Below are positions 48,154-58,685 of a stretch of 64,000 bases of DNA, piece by piece. Position numbers and translations under genes: made by a program. The DNA comes from Acidimicrobiales bacterium (lineage in GTDB: Bacteria; Actinomycetota; Acidimicrobiia; Acidimicrobiales; SZUA-35): NCBI GenBank assembly GCA_028285495.1, contig JANQPB010000039.1:45214-109213 (forward strand), in the 5' to 3' direction. The notes under the pieces were generated by a model. The model was not told where the DNA came from and did not search any database. It worked only from the letters and a program-made list of their open reading frames with translations. Numbering within the stretch: position 1 is the first letter of the stretch; each line of letters begins with the position of its first letter.

Positions 48154-49611
48154 TCAGCGGCCGACGCCCTCGGCCAGCTCGACCAGGACCTGCGCCGCCC
48201 GCCTGGCCGTGTCCGGGCTGGTCCGCCACGACGAGACGCTGAGCCGCATCGCCGTCTCGCCATCCCACTGCGTCGGCCCGCACCAGAGCCGACCGTCTCG
48301 CTCGACCGCGTCGATCAGGGCCTCGGTGGTGCGTCCGTCGCCCCATCGGACCAGGACCTGGTTGAGCACGACGTCGTTGAGCACCTCGAACCCGGCGCCG
48401 TCGAGGTGCTCGGCGAGGACGCCGGCCGAGTCGCAGGCCCGCCTGACCAGCTCGGCGACCCCGGAGCGGCCGAGCGTGCGCAACACCGCCCAGACCTCGA
48501 TCTGCCTGGCCCGCTGCGACGACTGCGGCGTGTGGTGCATCGCTTCGAACGGGGCCTCGAACGGGGTCTCGAACGGCGAGTCGGTATCGCCCGGGCCGGT
48601 GGCCGGGGGCAGGTAGCCGGCGGAGGCGGTGAACGTGCGGCGCAGTGCGCCGGGTCGCGCCACCATGGCCAGCCCGCAGTCGTAGCTGACGTTCAGCCAC
48701 TTGTGGCCGTCGGTCGCCCACGAGTCGGCCCCGGTCAGCCCGGCCACCAGGTCGGCCCGCCCGGGGTCGGCGAGCGCCCACAGGCCGAAGGCGCCGTCGA
48801 CGTGCAACCAGGCCGAGCGTCGGCTCCGGCACCAGTCGACCAGCTCGACGAACGGGTCGAAGGCGCCGGTGTTGACCTCGCCGGCCTGGGCGCAGACGAT
48901 CACCGGCCGATCGTCGGGCAGGTCGAGCTCGCCGAGGGCGCCCGGCTCGATCCGTCCCTGGTCGTCGCTCGGCACGGTCGTCACCCGGTCCCGACCGAGG
49001 CCGATCAGGGCGAGCGACTTGCCGATCGTGGTGTGGGCCCCGGCCCCGACGACCACTTCGATCGGCGGTGCGCCGAGCAGCCCATCGGCCGGTACGTCCC
49101 AGCCGGCCTCGGCGGCCAGGGCGTCCCTGGCCGCGGCCAGGCAGGAGGCGTTGGCCATCGTGGCCCCGCTGACGAAGGTCACCTCGGTGGCTGCGGGCAG
49201 CCCGAGCAGCTCGACCAGCCACCGTCTCGTGACCCGGTGGAGCCGGGCCGCCACCGGTGACATCATCGGCAGCGCCCCGTTCTGGTCCCAGGCTGCGGTC
49301 ACGAAGGCCGCGCCGAGGGCGACGGGGAGGGTGCCGCCGTTCACGAAGCCGAAGTAGTCGGTCCCCGGCGAGGCCATCGTCGCCGGACCGCCGACCTCGG
49401 CCAGCATCGTCAGCGTGGCCGACCCGTCGCCCGGCTCGTCCGGCAGTGGCTCGTCGAAGTTCTCGAGGGCGACCAGGGCCCCGGCCGACACGCCGGCTCC
49501 CCGATCGCCGAGGCCGGCCACGTGGTCGAGTGCGGCCTCGGCGCCGGCTCGGAGCACCGCCGGCTCGGAGTCGATCAGCTGACGGAACGGGGCGGCATCG
49601 GAGCGGTCCAC
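48154..49611 (-). CDS. PLP-dependent group II amino acid decarboxylase family protein
   Basis: This fold-type I PLP enzyme of 485 residues belongs to the pyridoxal-dependent decarboxylase family (glutamate, aromatic amino acid or diaminobutyrate decarboxylases and sphingosine lyase relatives). It has FVSGATMANASCLAAARDAL, GAGAHTTIGKSLALIGLG and WLHVDGAFGLWALA with the PLP aspartate. The lysine motif is SWATDGHKWLNVSYDCGLAMV. A short repeat of PFETPFEAPFEA lies around residue 340. The GTG at 49611 is used because a -10-like CACACT lies six bases upstream; the open frame continues far upstream but is antisense to the next gene. The substrate is undetermined. Confidence 0.83.
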   Translation of the reverse strand: MDRSDAAPFRQLIDSEPAVLRAGAEAALDHVAGLGDRGAGVSAGALVALENFDEPLPDEPGDGSATLTMLAEVGGPATMASPGTDYFGFVNGGTLPVALGAAFVTAAWDQNGALPMMSPVAARLHRVTRRWLVELLGLPAATEVTFVSGATMANASCLAAARDALAAEAGWDVPADGLLGAPPIEVVVGAGAHTTIGKSLALIGLGRDRVTTVPSDDQGRIEPGALGELDLPDDRPVIVCAQAGEVNTGAFDPFVELVDWCRSRRSAWLHVDGAFGLWALADPGRADLVAGLTGADSWATDGHKWLNVSYDCGLAMVARPGALRRTFTASAGYLPPATGPGDTDSPFETPFEAPFEAMHHTPQSSQRARQIEVWAVLRTLGRSGVAELVRRACDSAGVLAEHLDGAGFEVLNDVVLNQVLVRWGDGRTTEALIDAVERDGRLWCGPTQWDGETAMRLSVSSWRTSPDTARRAAQVLVELAEGVGR

Positions 49612-49617
49612 GGGGCC

Positions 49618-49623
49618 AGTGTG
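49618..49623 (-). promoter_or_regulatory. Leaderless-type -10-like box for the decarboxylase
   Basis: CACACT, six bases, then GTG on the minus strand. Confidence 0.35.
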
Positions 49624-49722
49624 CCCCAGGAGACCGCAGCGCAGGAGCCGATTCTGCGAGCGTGGCCGCGATGGAGGACGCCAGGGCTCAACCACCCCGG
49701 TTCCTGCGCCGACAACCGTCCC

Positions 49723-52467
<2,745 letters not shown>

Positions 52468-52511
52468 CCGGCCCCGACCGATCGGCACCCCGGTGCCGCC
52501 ACCCCCCCTGG

Positions 52512-53537
52512 CTACGAGCGGCCCCAGGCGCCCCGCAGCAGCATCAGCACGTCGTGCTCCATCTCGGCCACTCGCCGACCGCTGGCGGCCATGACGATCG
52601 ACGGGAACTCACCGTCGAGGTGCTGGCGGGCCTGACCGGCAAGGCCGAGACCCCACCGGAACGTCCCGAGGACCTTCCACCAGTGGTAGGTGGCGTCGTC
52701 CCAGGTGCCGCCGGCCTCCTCGTAGCCGGACCTGAGGTCGTCGACGACGGCAAAACCGCCGACCGGGAGGTGGTCGTTGCGGAACCGCCACATCCGGACC
52801 GACATCCAGGCCAGGTCCGACATCGGCGCGCCGAGCCGGGACCCCTCCCAGTCGAACACGGCTCGCAGCCCGTCCGGTCCGACCATCAGGTTGCCGTTGC
52901 GGAAGTCGCCGTGGACCACGACCACCCGGTCGTCGCCCGGTGCGGTGTCCCGCAGCCAGCGGTAGGCCAGTTCGAAGGTGGCCGACGGCTGGAGCAGCTC
53001 GTCCATCTGCTCCCGCAGCGCCTCCAGGGCGAAGCTGGCCGGCGTGTGGCCGTCGCCGGGGCCCTCCATCCCGGCCGGCGCCCGGTCGAGCGGGGCGGCG
53101 TGGAGCCGGGCCAGCGCGGCGCCGCACTGGTGGGCCAGCGTCGGGCCGAGCGCCGGATCGGCCTCGACGAGCCGGAGGATCTGCCGGGGGACCGATTCGC
53201 CGTCGACCAGGGTCGAGACGAAGAACGGGCCGCCGACCCAGCTCGGATCGTCGGTGTCGGCCACCACGGCGGCCACCGGCATCCCGACCTCGGCACCGAG
53301 ACGGATGGCGCCGGCCTCGACCGACACCGGCTGGATCTGGACGTCGGCCGTCGGGATGATCGTGGCGACGAGCTCTCGCCGCTCGCCCGCTGTGGTGGCG
53401 GTGAACAGCACGTTGCGACGGCGGGCCCCGGCGGACGCCATGCGGAGGTCCGACACCGTGGTCGCCCGGCCGGTCGCTCCGGTGAGGAAGCGGGCCAGGC
53501 CGTCGCCGGTCGTCTCGAGCTCGGGCGCTCCGCTCAT
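52512..53537 (-). CDS. Phosphotransferase (APH) family protein, acyl-CoA dehydrogenase-associated type
   Basis: This aminoglycoside-phosphotransferase-fold kinase has 341 residues. The catalytic loop is VVVVHGDFRNGNLMVGPDG and the metal-binding motif is VFDWEGSRLGAPMSDLAW. The C-terminal part (GYEEAGGTWDDATYHWWKVLG) is typical of the phosphotransferase family found beside acyl-CoA dehydrogenases and DUF6285 genes. Both are nearby here. Members are thought to phosphorylate small hydroxylated substrates, not antibiotics. The start overlaps the DUF6285 stop (ATGA). The substrate is unknown. Confidence 0.82.
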   Translation of the reverse strand: MSGAPELETTGDGLARFLTGATGRATTVSDLRMASAGARRRNVLFTATTAGERRELVATIIPTADVQIQPVSVEAGAIRLGAEVGMPVAAVVADTDDPSWVGGPFFVSTLVDGESVPRQILRLVEADPALGPTLAHQCGAALARLHAAPLDRAPAGMEGPGDGHTPASFALEALREQMDELLQPSATFELAYRWLRDTAPGDDRVVVVHGDFRNGNLMVGPDGLRAVFDWEGSRLGAPMSDLAWMSVRMWRFRNDHLPVGGFAVVDDLRSGYEEAGGTWDDATYHWWKVLGTFRWGLGLAGQARQHLDGEFPSIVMAASGRRVAEMEHDVLMLLRGAWGRS

Positions 53538-53920
53538 ACCGGTACCTCGCCGGCGAAGTCGAAGCGGTCGTACCCCGGTTTGTTGACCGCCAGCTTCTGG
53601 CCGGTCAGCGCCACCAATGCTGCGTGGGCCCCGGCGAGGAACTCGTCGTCGTCGGACGTGGCGACCCGGCGGGCCAGCTCGGCGTTCAGCTCGGCCAGCG
53701 GCGCGTCGGCCGGCTGATCGGGCAGCAGCTCTCCGAGCAGCGACCGCTCCTCGGTCTCCAGGTCGGGGCCGAGCCGAGCCTCCCGCTCCAGGATCCGACA
53801 CAGGTTGGCCGCCACCCGGACCTGGTGCTGCTCGTTGCCGGACAGCAGCGGCAGGATGCGCTCGTCGAGGGTGGCGGCGATGTCGCGCAGCAGCTCGGCG
53901 GCCGTCGGTCGGTCCTGCAT
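53534..53920 (-). CDS. DUF6285 domain protein
   Basis: This 128-residue helical protein matches the uncharacterised family that travels with acyl-CoA dehydrogenase-associated phosphotransferases. It has RPTAAELLRDIAATLDERIL, the conserved NEQHQVRVAANLCRILERE stretch and the C-terminal KLAVNKPGYDRFDF. It overlaps the phosphotransferase start by 4 bp, which implies coupled synthesis and probably a joint function. The ATG at 53920 follows GGGGAGACGACC. No catalytic motif is apparent. Confidence 0.85.
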   Translation of the reverse strand: MQDRPTAAELLRDIAATLDERILPLLSGNEQHQVRVAANLCRILEREARLGPDLETEERSLLGELLPDQPADAPLAELNAELARRVATSDDDEFLAGAHAALVALTGQKLAVNKPGYDRFDFAGEVPV

Positions 53921-54043
53921 GGTCGTCTCCCCTCGTCGGTCCGGTCCGTCGCCGGCCGGCCACCGGCCGGTCTCGACGGGGCCCACCTTGCCACGTTCCA
54001 CTACCCTCGGGGCAAACACCGCAGCCGACATCCCGGGGGAATC

Positions 54044-54679
54044 GTGAGCGAGAAACCGTCCTACCTCGGCCTGCTGAACGCCATTGCCGTGGCCGAGGCG
54101 GAGGCCGAGACCTACCTGCGCCAGTGGGCCGAGCTGACGACGCGAGACGACGTCCGCCAGGTGATCCACGCCGTGGCCCTGCGGGAAGGTGAGCACGCCA
54201 AGGCCTTCGAGAAGCGGATCAACGAGCTCGGCTTCGAGCTGCGCCCCGGCGGCGAGCCGAACGCCGACCGGGTGGCGATCGCCACCTCGACCGAGCTGTC
54301 CGATCGGGAGAAGTTCGAGCGCCTCGGACTCGGCGACGATCCCGGCGAGGGGCCCGACATCTTCGCCGGCATGTTCAACGACACGACGATCGACATCCAG
54401 ACCGGGGGGCTGCTCGGGCGCTACATCGCCGAGGAGCGGGACTCCGGCCGGATGCTCCGGTCCTGCTACCAGCAGCTCGTGGCCGATGATGCCAACGGCC
54501 CGGCGGCCGATACCGATGGCGGCGACGCCCTGGCCACGGTCACGGAGCGCCTCGACCGTATCGAGGCCGCCGTGGCCGAACTGGCGGCCTCGGGGTCGAA
54601 CGGCGGCGCGGCCAAGGCCAGGGGGAAGCCGAGGAAGCGGTCGGCCGGCAAGAAGCCGGCGAGCGGCAAGACGTCCTAG
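54044..54679 (+). CDS. Ferritin-like/rubrerythrin-type helical protein
   Basis: This 211-residue protein has four-helix ferritin-like character. NAIAVAEAEAETYLRQW and VALREGEHAKAFEKRI place a glutamate and a Glu-x-x-His pair as in diiron proteins. AEERDSGRMLRSCYQQLV supplies another glutamate-bearing helix. A short coiled-coil segment (ATVTERLDRIEAAVAELA) and a Lys/Arg-rich tail follow, the tail possibly binding nucleic acid or membranes. The start is a GTG at 54044 behind a GGGGGA site. It diverges from the DUF6285 operon and converges on a small gene. A redox or stress role is plausible, but the second metal-ligand set is incomplete by eye. Confidence 0.6.
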   Translation: MSEKPSYLGLLNAIAVAEAEAETYLRQWAELTTRDDVRQVIHAVALREGEHAKAFEKRINELGFELRPGGEPNADRVAIATSTELSDREKFERLGLGDDPGEGPDIFAGMFNDTTIDIQTGGLLGRYIAEERDSGRMLRSCYQQLVADDANGPAADTDGGDALATVTERLDRIEAAVAELAASGSNGGAAKARGKPRKRSAGKKPASGKTS

Positions 54680-54683
54680 CTCG

Positions 54684-54977
54684 TCACCAGCTCGCCACCT
54701 CGCCCGCGCCGACGACCGACCCGAGCCGGACGGGCCCGCAGCCTCCGTCCGGAGCGGATCGTCGCGCCGATCGGGCGGTCGGCTCCGCCTGGGCGGTCGT
54801 CGCGTCGGCGGCCAGGACGTCGAGGTCCCGGAGCCGACGGACGACCCCGTCGGCGATGTCCGGCGACGACCGGGGGCCGGCCTCGGCGATGATGATCTCG
54901 CCGGCCTCGTCTGGTGTCGTGCTGGACAGGCGACGGACGATGCGACGGCGATTGGCCGTCGCCGCCACCCCGGCCAC
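54684..54977 (-). CDS. Small hypothetical protein with uncertain start
   Basis: An open frame on the minus strand directly follows the acyl-CoA dehydrogenase stop. It keeps G/C in almost every third position, which suggests real coding. It begins with a hydrophobic run (GPILLPGLATLGVAGVAATA) and continues NRRRIVRRLSSTTPDEAG and then SPDIADGVVRRLRDLDVL. No ATG precedes the hydrophobic segment. The first GTG, used here, lies inside it and gives 97 residues. A non-canonical start or a frameshift near 55010 would restore the full segment. I do not recognise the family. It ends 4 bp from the ferritin-like gene. Confidence 0.4.
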   Translation of the reverse strand: MAGVAATANRRRIVRRLSSTTPDEAGEIIIAEAGPRSSPDIADGVVRRLRDLDVLAADATTAQAEPTARSARRSAPDGGCGPVRLGSVVGAGEVASW

Positions 54978-55024
54978 GCCGAGGGTGGCGAGGCCGGGGA
55001 GGAGGATGGGGCCCGGAACCCCCG

Positions 55025-56293
55025 CTACGAGCCGACGCCCTTCGGCGCCTGCTGCTTCATGTAGCCGAACAGGTAGCCGGCCACCCGGCGCATCTGGATC
55101 TCCTCGGCCCCCTCGGTGATCCGGTAGCGGCGATGGTGGCGGTAGATGTGCTCGAAGGGCATGTGGCGGCTGTAGCCGAGGCCGCCGTGGACCTGCATGG
55201 CCCGGTCGGCGGCCTCGCAGCACAGCCGGTTGGCCCAGTAGTTGCACATCGAGACCTTGTCGGAGACCGAGAACGCTCCCTGGGTGTCCATCAGCCACGC
55301 CGTCTTGTGGATCAGGGCCCGCAGCATCTCGGCCTGGGTCGAGAGCTCGACCAGCGGGAACTGGATGCCCTGGTTGGTCGACAGCGGCTTGCCGAACGGC
55401 GCCCGCTCCTTGGCGTAGGCGATCGCCTGGTCGATGCAGAACTGGGCCGCCCCGAGGCTCGAGGCGGCCTGGCGGATCCGGTTCTCGTTGAAGAAGTGCT
55501 GCACGACCCCGAGGCCCCTGCCCTCGCCGCCGAAGATGGCCGAGTCCGGCACCCGCACGTCGGTCAGGCGGATGTGGGCGTGGTCGGTCGGCATGTTGAA
55601 CGTCCAGAGGAACTCGACGACCTCGAAGCCGGGTGAGTCGGTCGGGGTGAGGAAGGCGGTGATGCCGTCGCCGTCGCCGGCCTCGCCACTGGTCCTGGCG
55701 AAGATCAGGTCGTACTGGGCCTTGTGGATGCCCGTGTTCCACGTCTTCTCGCCGTTGATGATCCACTCGTCGCCGTCGCGGACCGCCGTCGTCTCCATGT
55801 GGGTGGCGTCGGAGCCGTGCTGGGGCTCGGTGATGCCGAAGGCGAAGCCCTTGCGACCATGGACCAGGTCGTCGACCCACTCGGCCTTCTGCTCATCGGT
55901 GCCGTAGTTGATCATGAGCAGCAGCCCGACCTGGTTGCCGACGATCGAGTGCTCGTTCTGCAGGTCGTTGTGCAGCCCGAGCCCCTTGCGGGCCAGGTGC
56001 TCCCGGATGATCGCCATCCCCAGGTTGTTGCCGTCGCTCCCCCCGTACTCGGACGGGAACGGCCATCGGTAGAAGCCGGCCTCGTCGGCCATGCGCTTGA
56101 CCTGGTGGAGCAGCGCCTCCCACTCGTCGTTCGGCAGCCCGCCCCGCTCCCAGTCGGTTCTGGCGTCCTCCCGGCGATGGTCGAAGAACCGGATGTTGTC
56201 GTTCGACTGCTCGAGCGGCCTGATCTTCTCCTCGATGAAGTCGTCGAGGTCGGCCAGCAACTGCGTGATGTCGTCCGGGATGGTGAAGTCCAT
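55025..56293 (-). CDS. Acyl-CoA dehydrogenase
   Basis: This flavin-dependent acyl-CoA dehydrogenase has 422 residues. The N-terminal helical domain starts DFTIPDDITQLLADLDDFIE and the middle domain has FGITEPQHGSDATHMETTA, the FAD-binding signature. Near the C-terminus are MQVHGGLGYSRHMPFEHIYR and the catalytic-base region YRITEGAEEIQMRRVAGYL. It probably works with the nearby DUF6285/phosphotransferase pair, as seen for this subfamily. The start is the ATG at 56293, with a -10 box TAGGGT five bases upstream. The acyl chain acted on is not evident. Confidence 0.9.
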   Translation of the reverse strand: MDFTIPDDITQLLADLDDFIEEKIRPLEQSNDNIRFFDHRREDARTDWERGGLPNDEWEALLHQVKRMADEAGFYRWPFPSEYGGSDGNNLGMAIIREHLARKGLGLHNDLQNEHSIVGNQVGLLLMINYGTDEQKAEWVDDLVHGRKGFAFGITEPQHGSDATHMETTAVRDGDEWIINGEKTWNTGIHKAQYDLIFARTSGEAGDGDGITAFLTPTDSPGFEVVEFLWTFNMPTDHAHIRLTDVRVPDSAIFGGEGRGLGVVQHFFNENRIRQAASSLGAAQFCIDQAIAYAKERAPFGKPLSTNQGIQFPLVELSTQAEMLRALIHKTAWLMDTQGAFSVSDKVSMCNYWANRLCCEAADRAMQVHGGLGYSRHMPFEHIYRHHRRYRITEGAEEIQMRRVAGYLFGYMKQQAPKGVGS

Positions 56294-56298
56294 GGTCG

Positions 56299-56304
56299 AC
56301 CCTA
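56299..56304 (-). promoter_or_regulatory. Leaderless-type -10 box for the acyl-CoA dehydrogenase
   Basis: TAGGGT, five bases, then ATG on the minus strand. Confidence 0.4.
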
Positions 56305-56359
56305 ACCACGCCGGATCGCCGCCTGCCACCGGGCGGCGGGCTCGGGCCGACGCGACGGG

Positions 56360-57241
56360 TCAGGACAGGCCGAGCGAGTCGCAGGTCTCGTCGGCCCAGG
56401 CCGACGTCTCCGCCAGCACGGTGGACAGCTGCTCGACGGTCACCGCCGCCAGGTTGGGGGGCAGGAGCTCGACGAGGTCGGCCTCGATCACCTCGAGGTC
56501 GTCGACGTCCCGACCGGGGGCACCGGGCTCGGCCGACGGGAACATGAGGAAATCGGCGAACTGGACGATGGCGACGAGCTTGTCCAGGTCGGTCGTCGGA
56601 CGGGTCACCGGCAGGTGATGGCGAGCGACCGTGTGGACGAGGATGTCGGGGAGGTTCCAGCGCCGGCAGGCCCTGGCCCCGAGCTCGGGATGGGTGATGC
56701 CACAGACCCGCTTCTCCGCCTCGATCAGCTCCTGGGGCGAGCCGAGGTCCCCGTCCTCGACCTGGCGCAGGATGTCGTGGTCGTGGTGGAAGATGATGAT
56801 CCGGCCGACGTCGTGCAGCAGGCCGGCCACGTAGGCGACGTCCGGCTCGACCCCACAGGTCGGGTCGAGCTCGACCAGCGCCCGGCACGCCCCGCCGACC
56901 TGGATGGCATGGCGCCACAGCGCCTTCTCCCAGGGATCGTCTGGCACGAACACCCGCGACACGGCGGCGGCCATGACCGACCCGACCGCGCCCCGGCCGC
57001 CGAGCCGGGCCAGGGCGACCCGGACCGAGCTGATCGGGTTGGTCGGGCTCGATGCGGCCGAGTTGGCCGCCGCCAGCACCCGGGAGGCGAAGGCCGCATC
57101 GGCCTCGATCAGGGCGAGGACCTCGTCGAAGTAGGTGTCGCTCCGGCGGTCGAGCACCATCAACCGAGCAACCACGGTCGGTAGGACGGGGAGCAGCTCG
57201 ACCTGTTCCTCGAGCCGTGCCCGGACGGCGGCGATCGACAT
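56360..57241 (-). CDS. HDOD domain signalling protein
   Basis: This 293-residue protein consists mainly of an HDOD domain, a catalytically reduced HD-superfamily module found in bacterial signalling proteins. Landmarks are LPVLPTVVARLMVLDRRSD, VLAAANSAASSPTNPISSVRVALARLGG, VAYVAGLLHDVGRIIIFHH with an HD pair, and HPELGARACRRWNLPDILVHTVARHH. No output domain is attached. HDOD proteins often act with chemotaxis or cyclic-di-GMP systems, both present in this window, but there is no direct genetic link. The start is the ATG at 57241. It lies upstream of the acyl-CoA dehydrogenase strand-wise only by position; the two genes are 66 bp apart. Confidence 0.85.
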   Translation of the reverse strand: MSIAAVRARLEEQVELLPVLPTVVARLMVLDRRSDTYFDEVLALIEADAAFASRVLAAANSAASSPTNPISSVRVALARLGGRGAVGSVMAAAVSRVFVPDDPWEKALWRHAIQVGGACRALVELDPTCGVEPDVAYVAGLLHDVGRIIIFHHDHDILRQVEDGDLGSPQELIEAEKRVCGITHPELGARACRRWNLPDILVHTVARHHLPVTRPTTDLDKLVAIVQFADFLMFPSAEPGAPGRDVDDLEVIEADLVELLPPNLAAVTVEQLSTVLAETSAWADETCDSLGLS

Positions 57242-57302
57242 GACGTCCCTATCGGCGGCGCCATCGGCCAGATGAGCGGCCCCGACGACGGGGTCGCTCG
57301 GC

Positions 57303-58094
57303 TCACGACGACGGGTTGCGCTCCAGCAGGCGGAGCCGCCGGCTGGCGTAGTTCGGCTCGGTGACCCAGGCGTTGACCACCTCCCAGGCGTGGGAGAGGC
57401 GCCTGGCCCGCTCGGTCGTGGCCCGGTCGAGCCCGTCGTGGCCGAGGATCCCGGCGTCGAAGACCGACAGATCGTGCCAGGTGACGTCGACCCGGCTCTC
57501 GTCCCAGTCGAGGAACCCGACCCGACCGTCCGAGCCGACCCGCAGGTTGGCGGCATGGACGTCGCCGTGGACGACGCCGACCGGGGCCTCCCCGACCGAG
57601 GCGAAGATCCCGACGGCCAGCGCCGCCACCTCGGCCGGGACCCGATCGAGGTCGGCGTCGACGCTGCGACGGCGACGGTCGAGCTCGTCGACCCGGCAGC
57701 AGCCCGGGCGCTGGGGATGGTCGGCGGTCAGCGCGTGCAGCCGGACCAGCTCGCGACCGACGCGGCGCCAGTCGCCGGTCGTCGCCGGCTCCGAGCCGTC
57801 GAGCCACCGCTGCACGACCAGACCGTCGACGTGGTGGCGACCGTCGTCGGCGACGATCACGGTCGGCACGACGAAGCCGTGCCCGTCGAGGTGGTCGAGC
57901 AGATCGAGCTCCCAGTCGAGGGACGGGGCCGACCGGCGGCTGTGGCGGATCGCCACCACCCCGTCCCGGCCACGACCCCGCCAGACCCGGTTCCTGGCCC
58001 CACCGGCGACCGGCCCGAGCAGCTCGATCCCCGACCACGGGCGGAGATCGGGGCCGGCCCCTCGGTCGGCGTCGGCGGCGTCTGGCGATGGCAC
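57303..58094 (-). CDS. APH-family phosphotransferase (kinase)
   Basis: This small-molecule kinase of 263 residues has the aminoglycoside phosphotransferase fold. The nucleotide-binding region includes ELLGPVAGGARNRVWRGRG. The catalytic loop is GVVHGDVHAANLRVGSDG and the metal motif is VGFLDWDESRVDVTWHDLS. YASRRLRLLERNP closes the C-terminal helix. The GTG at 58094 is used because a TAGCGT -10 box lies seven bases upstream; the open frame extends further without coding signal. It is divergent from the methyltransferase-like gene at 58197. The substrate is unknown; resistance function is not implied. Confidence 0.75.
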   Translation of the reverse strand: MPSPDAADADRGAGPDLRPWSGIELLGPVAGGARNRVWRGRGRDGVVAIRHSRRSAPSLDWELDLLDHLDGHGFVVPTVIVADDGRHHVDGLVVQRWLDGSEPATTGDWRRVGRELVRLHALTADHPQRPGCCRVDELDRRRRSVDADLDRVPAEVAALAVGIFASVGEAPVGVVHGDVHAANLRVGSDGRVGFLDWDESRVDVTWHDLSVFDAGILGHDGLDRATTERARRLSHAWEVVNAWVTEPNYASRRLRLLERNPSS

Positions 58095-58101
58095 GACGCC
58101 G

Positions 58102-58107
58102 ACGCTA
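58102..58107 (-). promoter_or_regulatory. Leaderless-type -10 box for the kinase
   Basis: TAGCGT, seven bases, then GTG on the minus strand. Confidence 0.45.
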
Positions 58108-58184
58108 GTCGTCGCCCTCGGTCGGACGACGGTCGCCGGGCCCGGCCGATCGGCCCGGCCCGACGGCCGACCGGGATCGCTGGC

Positions 58185-58190
58185 TAGGGT
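58185..58190 (+). promoter_or_regulatory. Leaderless-type -10 box for the membrane methyltransferase and selenoprotein genes
   Basis: TAGGGT, six bases, then ATG at 58197. It probably drives both overlapping genes downstream. Confidence 0.5.
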
Positions 58191-58196
58191 CTGGCG

Positions 58197-58685
58197 ATGG
58201 CCGTGCCAGGCGACCACGCACCGAACCGGACGGGCATCGGGCGACTCTTCGTCGCCGCCCAGTTCCTGCTGCTGGTCACGCTGATCGCCATCCCCCGAGC
58301 CGGGCACTGGCCGGTCCCGACCATCGTCGACGTGCTCGGGCTCGCGCTCATGCTCGGCGGCCTTGCCCTCGTGGTGATGGCCGCCCTCCGGCTCGGCCCG
58401 GCGCTGACCCCGACGCCGGTGCCGAACGAGCGGGGCCAGCTGACCACCGGCGGCCTGTACGGGCTCGTCCGCCACCCGATCTACACCGGCGTCCTGGCCG
58501 CCGTGGCCGGCGTGACGATCCGGTCCGGCAACGTGCTGGTCCTGGCGGTCGCCGCCGTCATCGTCGCCTTCTTCACCATCAAGGCCCGCTGGGAGGAGGA
58601 CCGGCTCCGCGAGCGCTATCCCGAGTACGAGGGCTACGCCGCCGCCACCCCCCGATTCGTTCCGGGTCTCGGGCGTCGCCGGTGA
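58197..58685 (+). CDS. Isoprenylcysteine methyltransferase-like membrane protein
   Basis: This 162-residue integral membrane protein of the ICMT/PEMT-like family has about four helices (LFVAAQFLLLVTLIAI, VLGLALMLGGLALVVMAAL, AAVAGVTIRSGNVLVLAVAAVIVAFF). The SAM-binding signature of the family is present as GLYGLVRHPIYTGVLAA, and the C-terminal ARWEEDRLRERYPEYEGYAA is typical. Bacterial members methylate lipids or small thiols, and the substrate here is unknown. It has a leaderless-type start and overlaps the next gene by 4 bp (GTGA). The two are therefore probably made together, which may link it to redox chemistry. Confidence 0.82.
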   Translation: MAVPGDHAPNRTGIGRLFVAAQFLLLVTLIAIPRAGHWPVPTIVDVLGLALMLGGLALVVMAALRLGPALTPTPVPNERGQLTTGGLYGLVRHPIYTGVLAAVAGVTIRSGNVLVLAVAAVIVAFFTIKARWEEDRLRERYPEYEGYAAATPRFVPGLGRRR

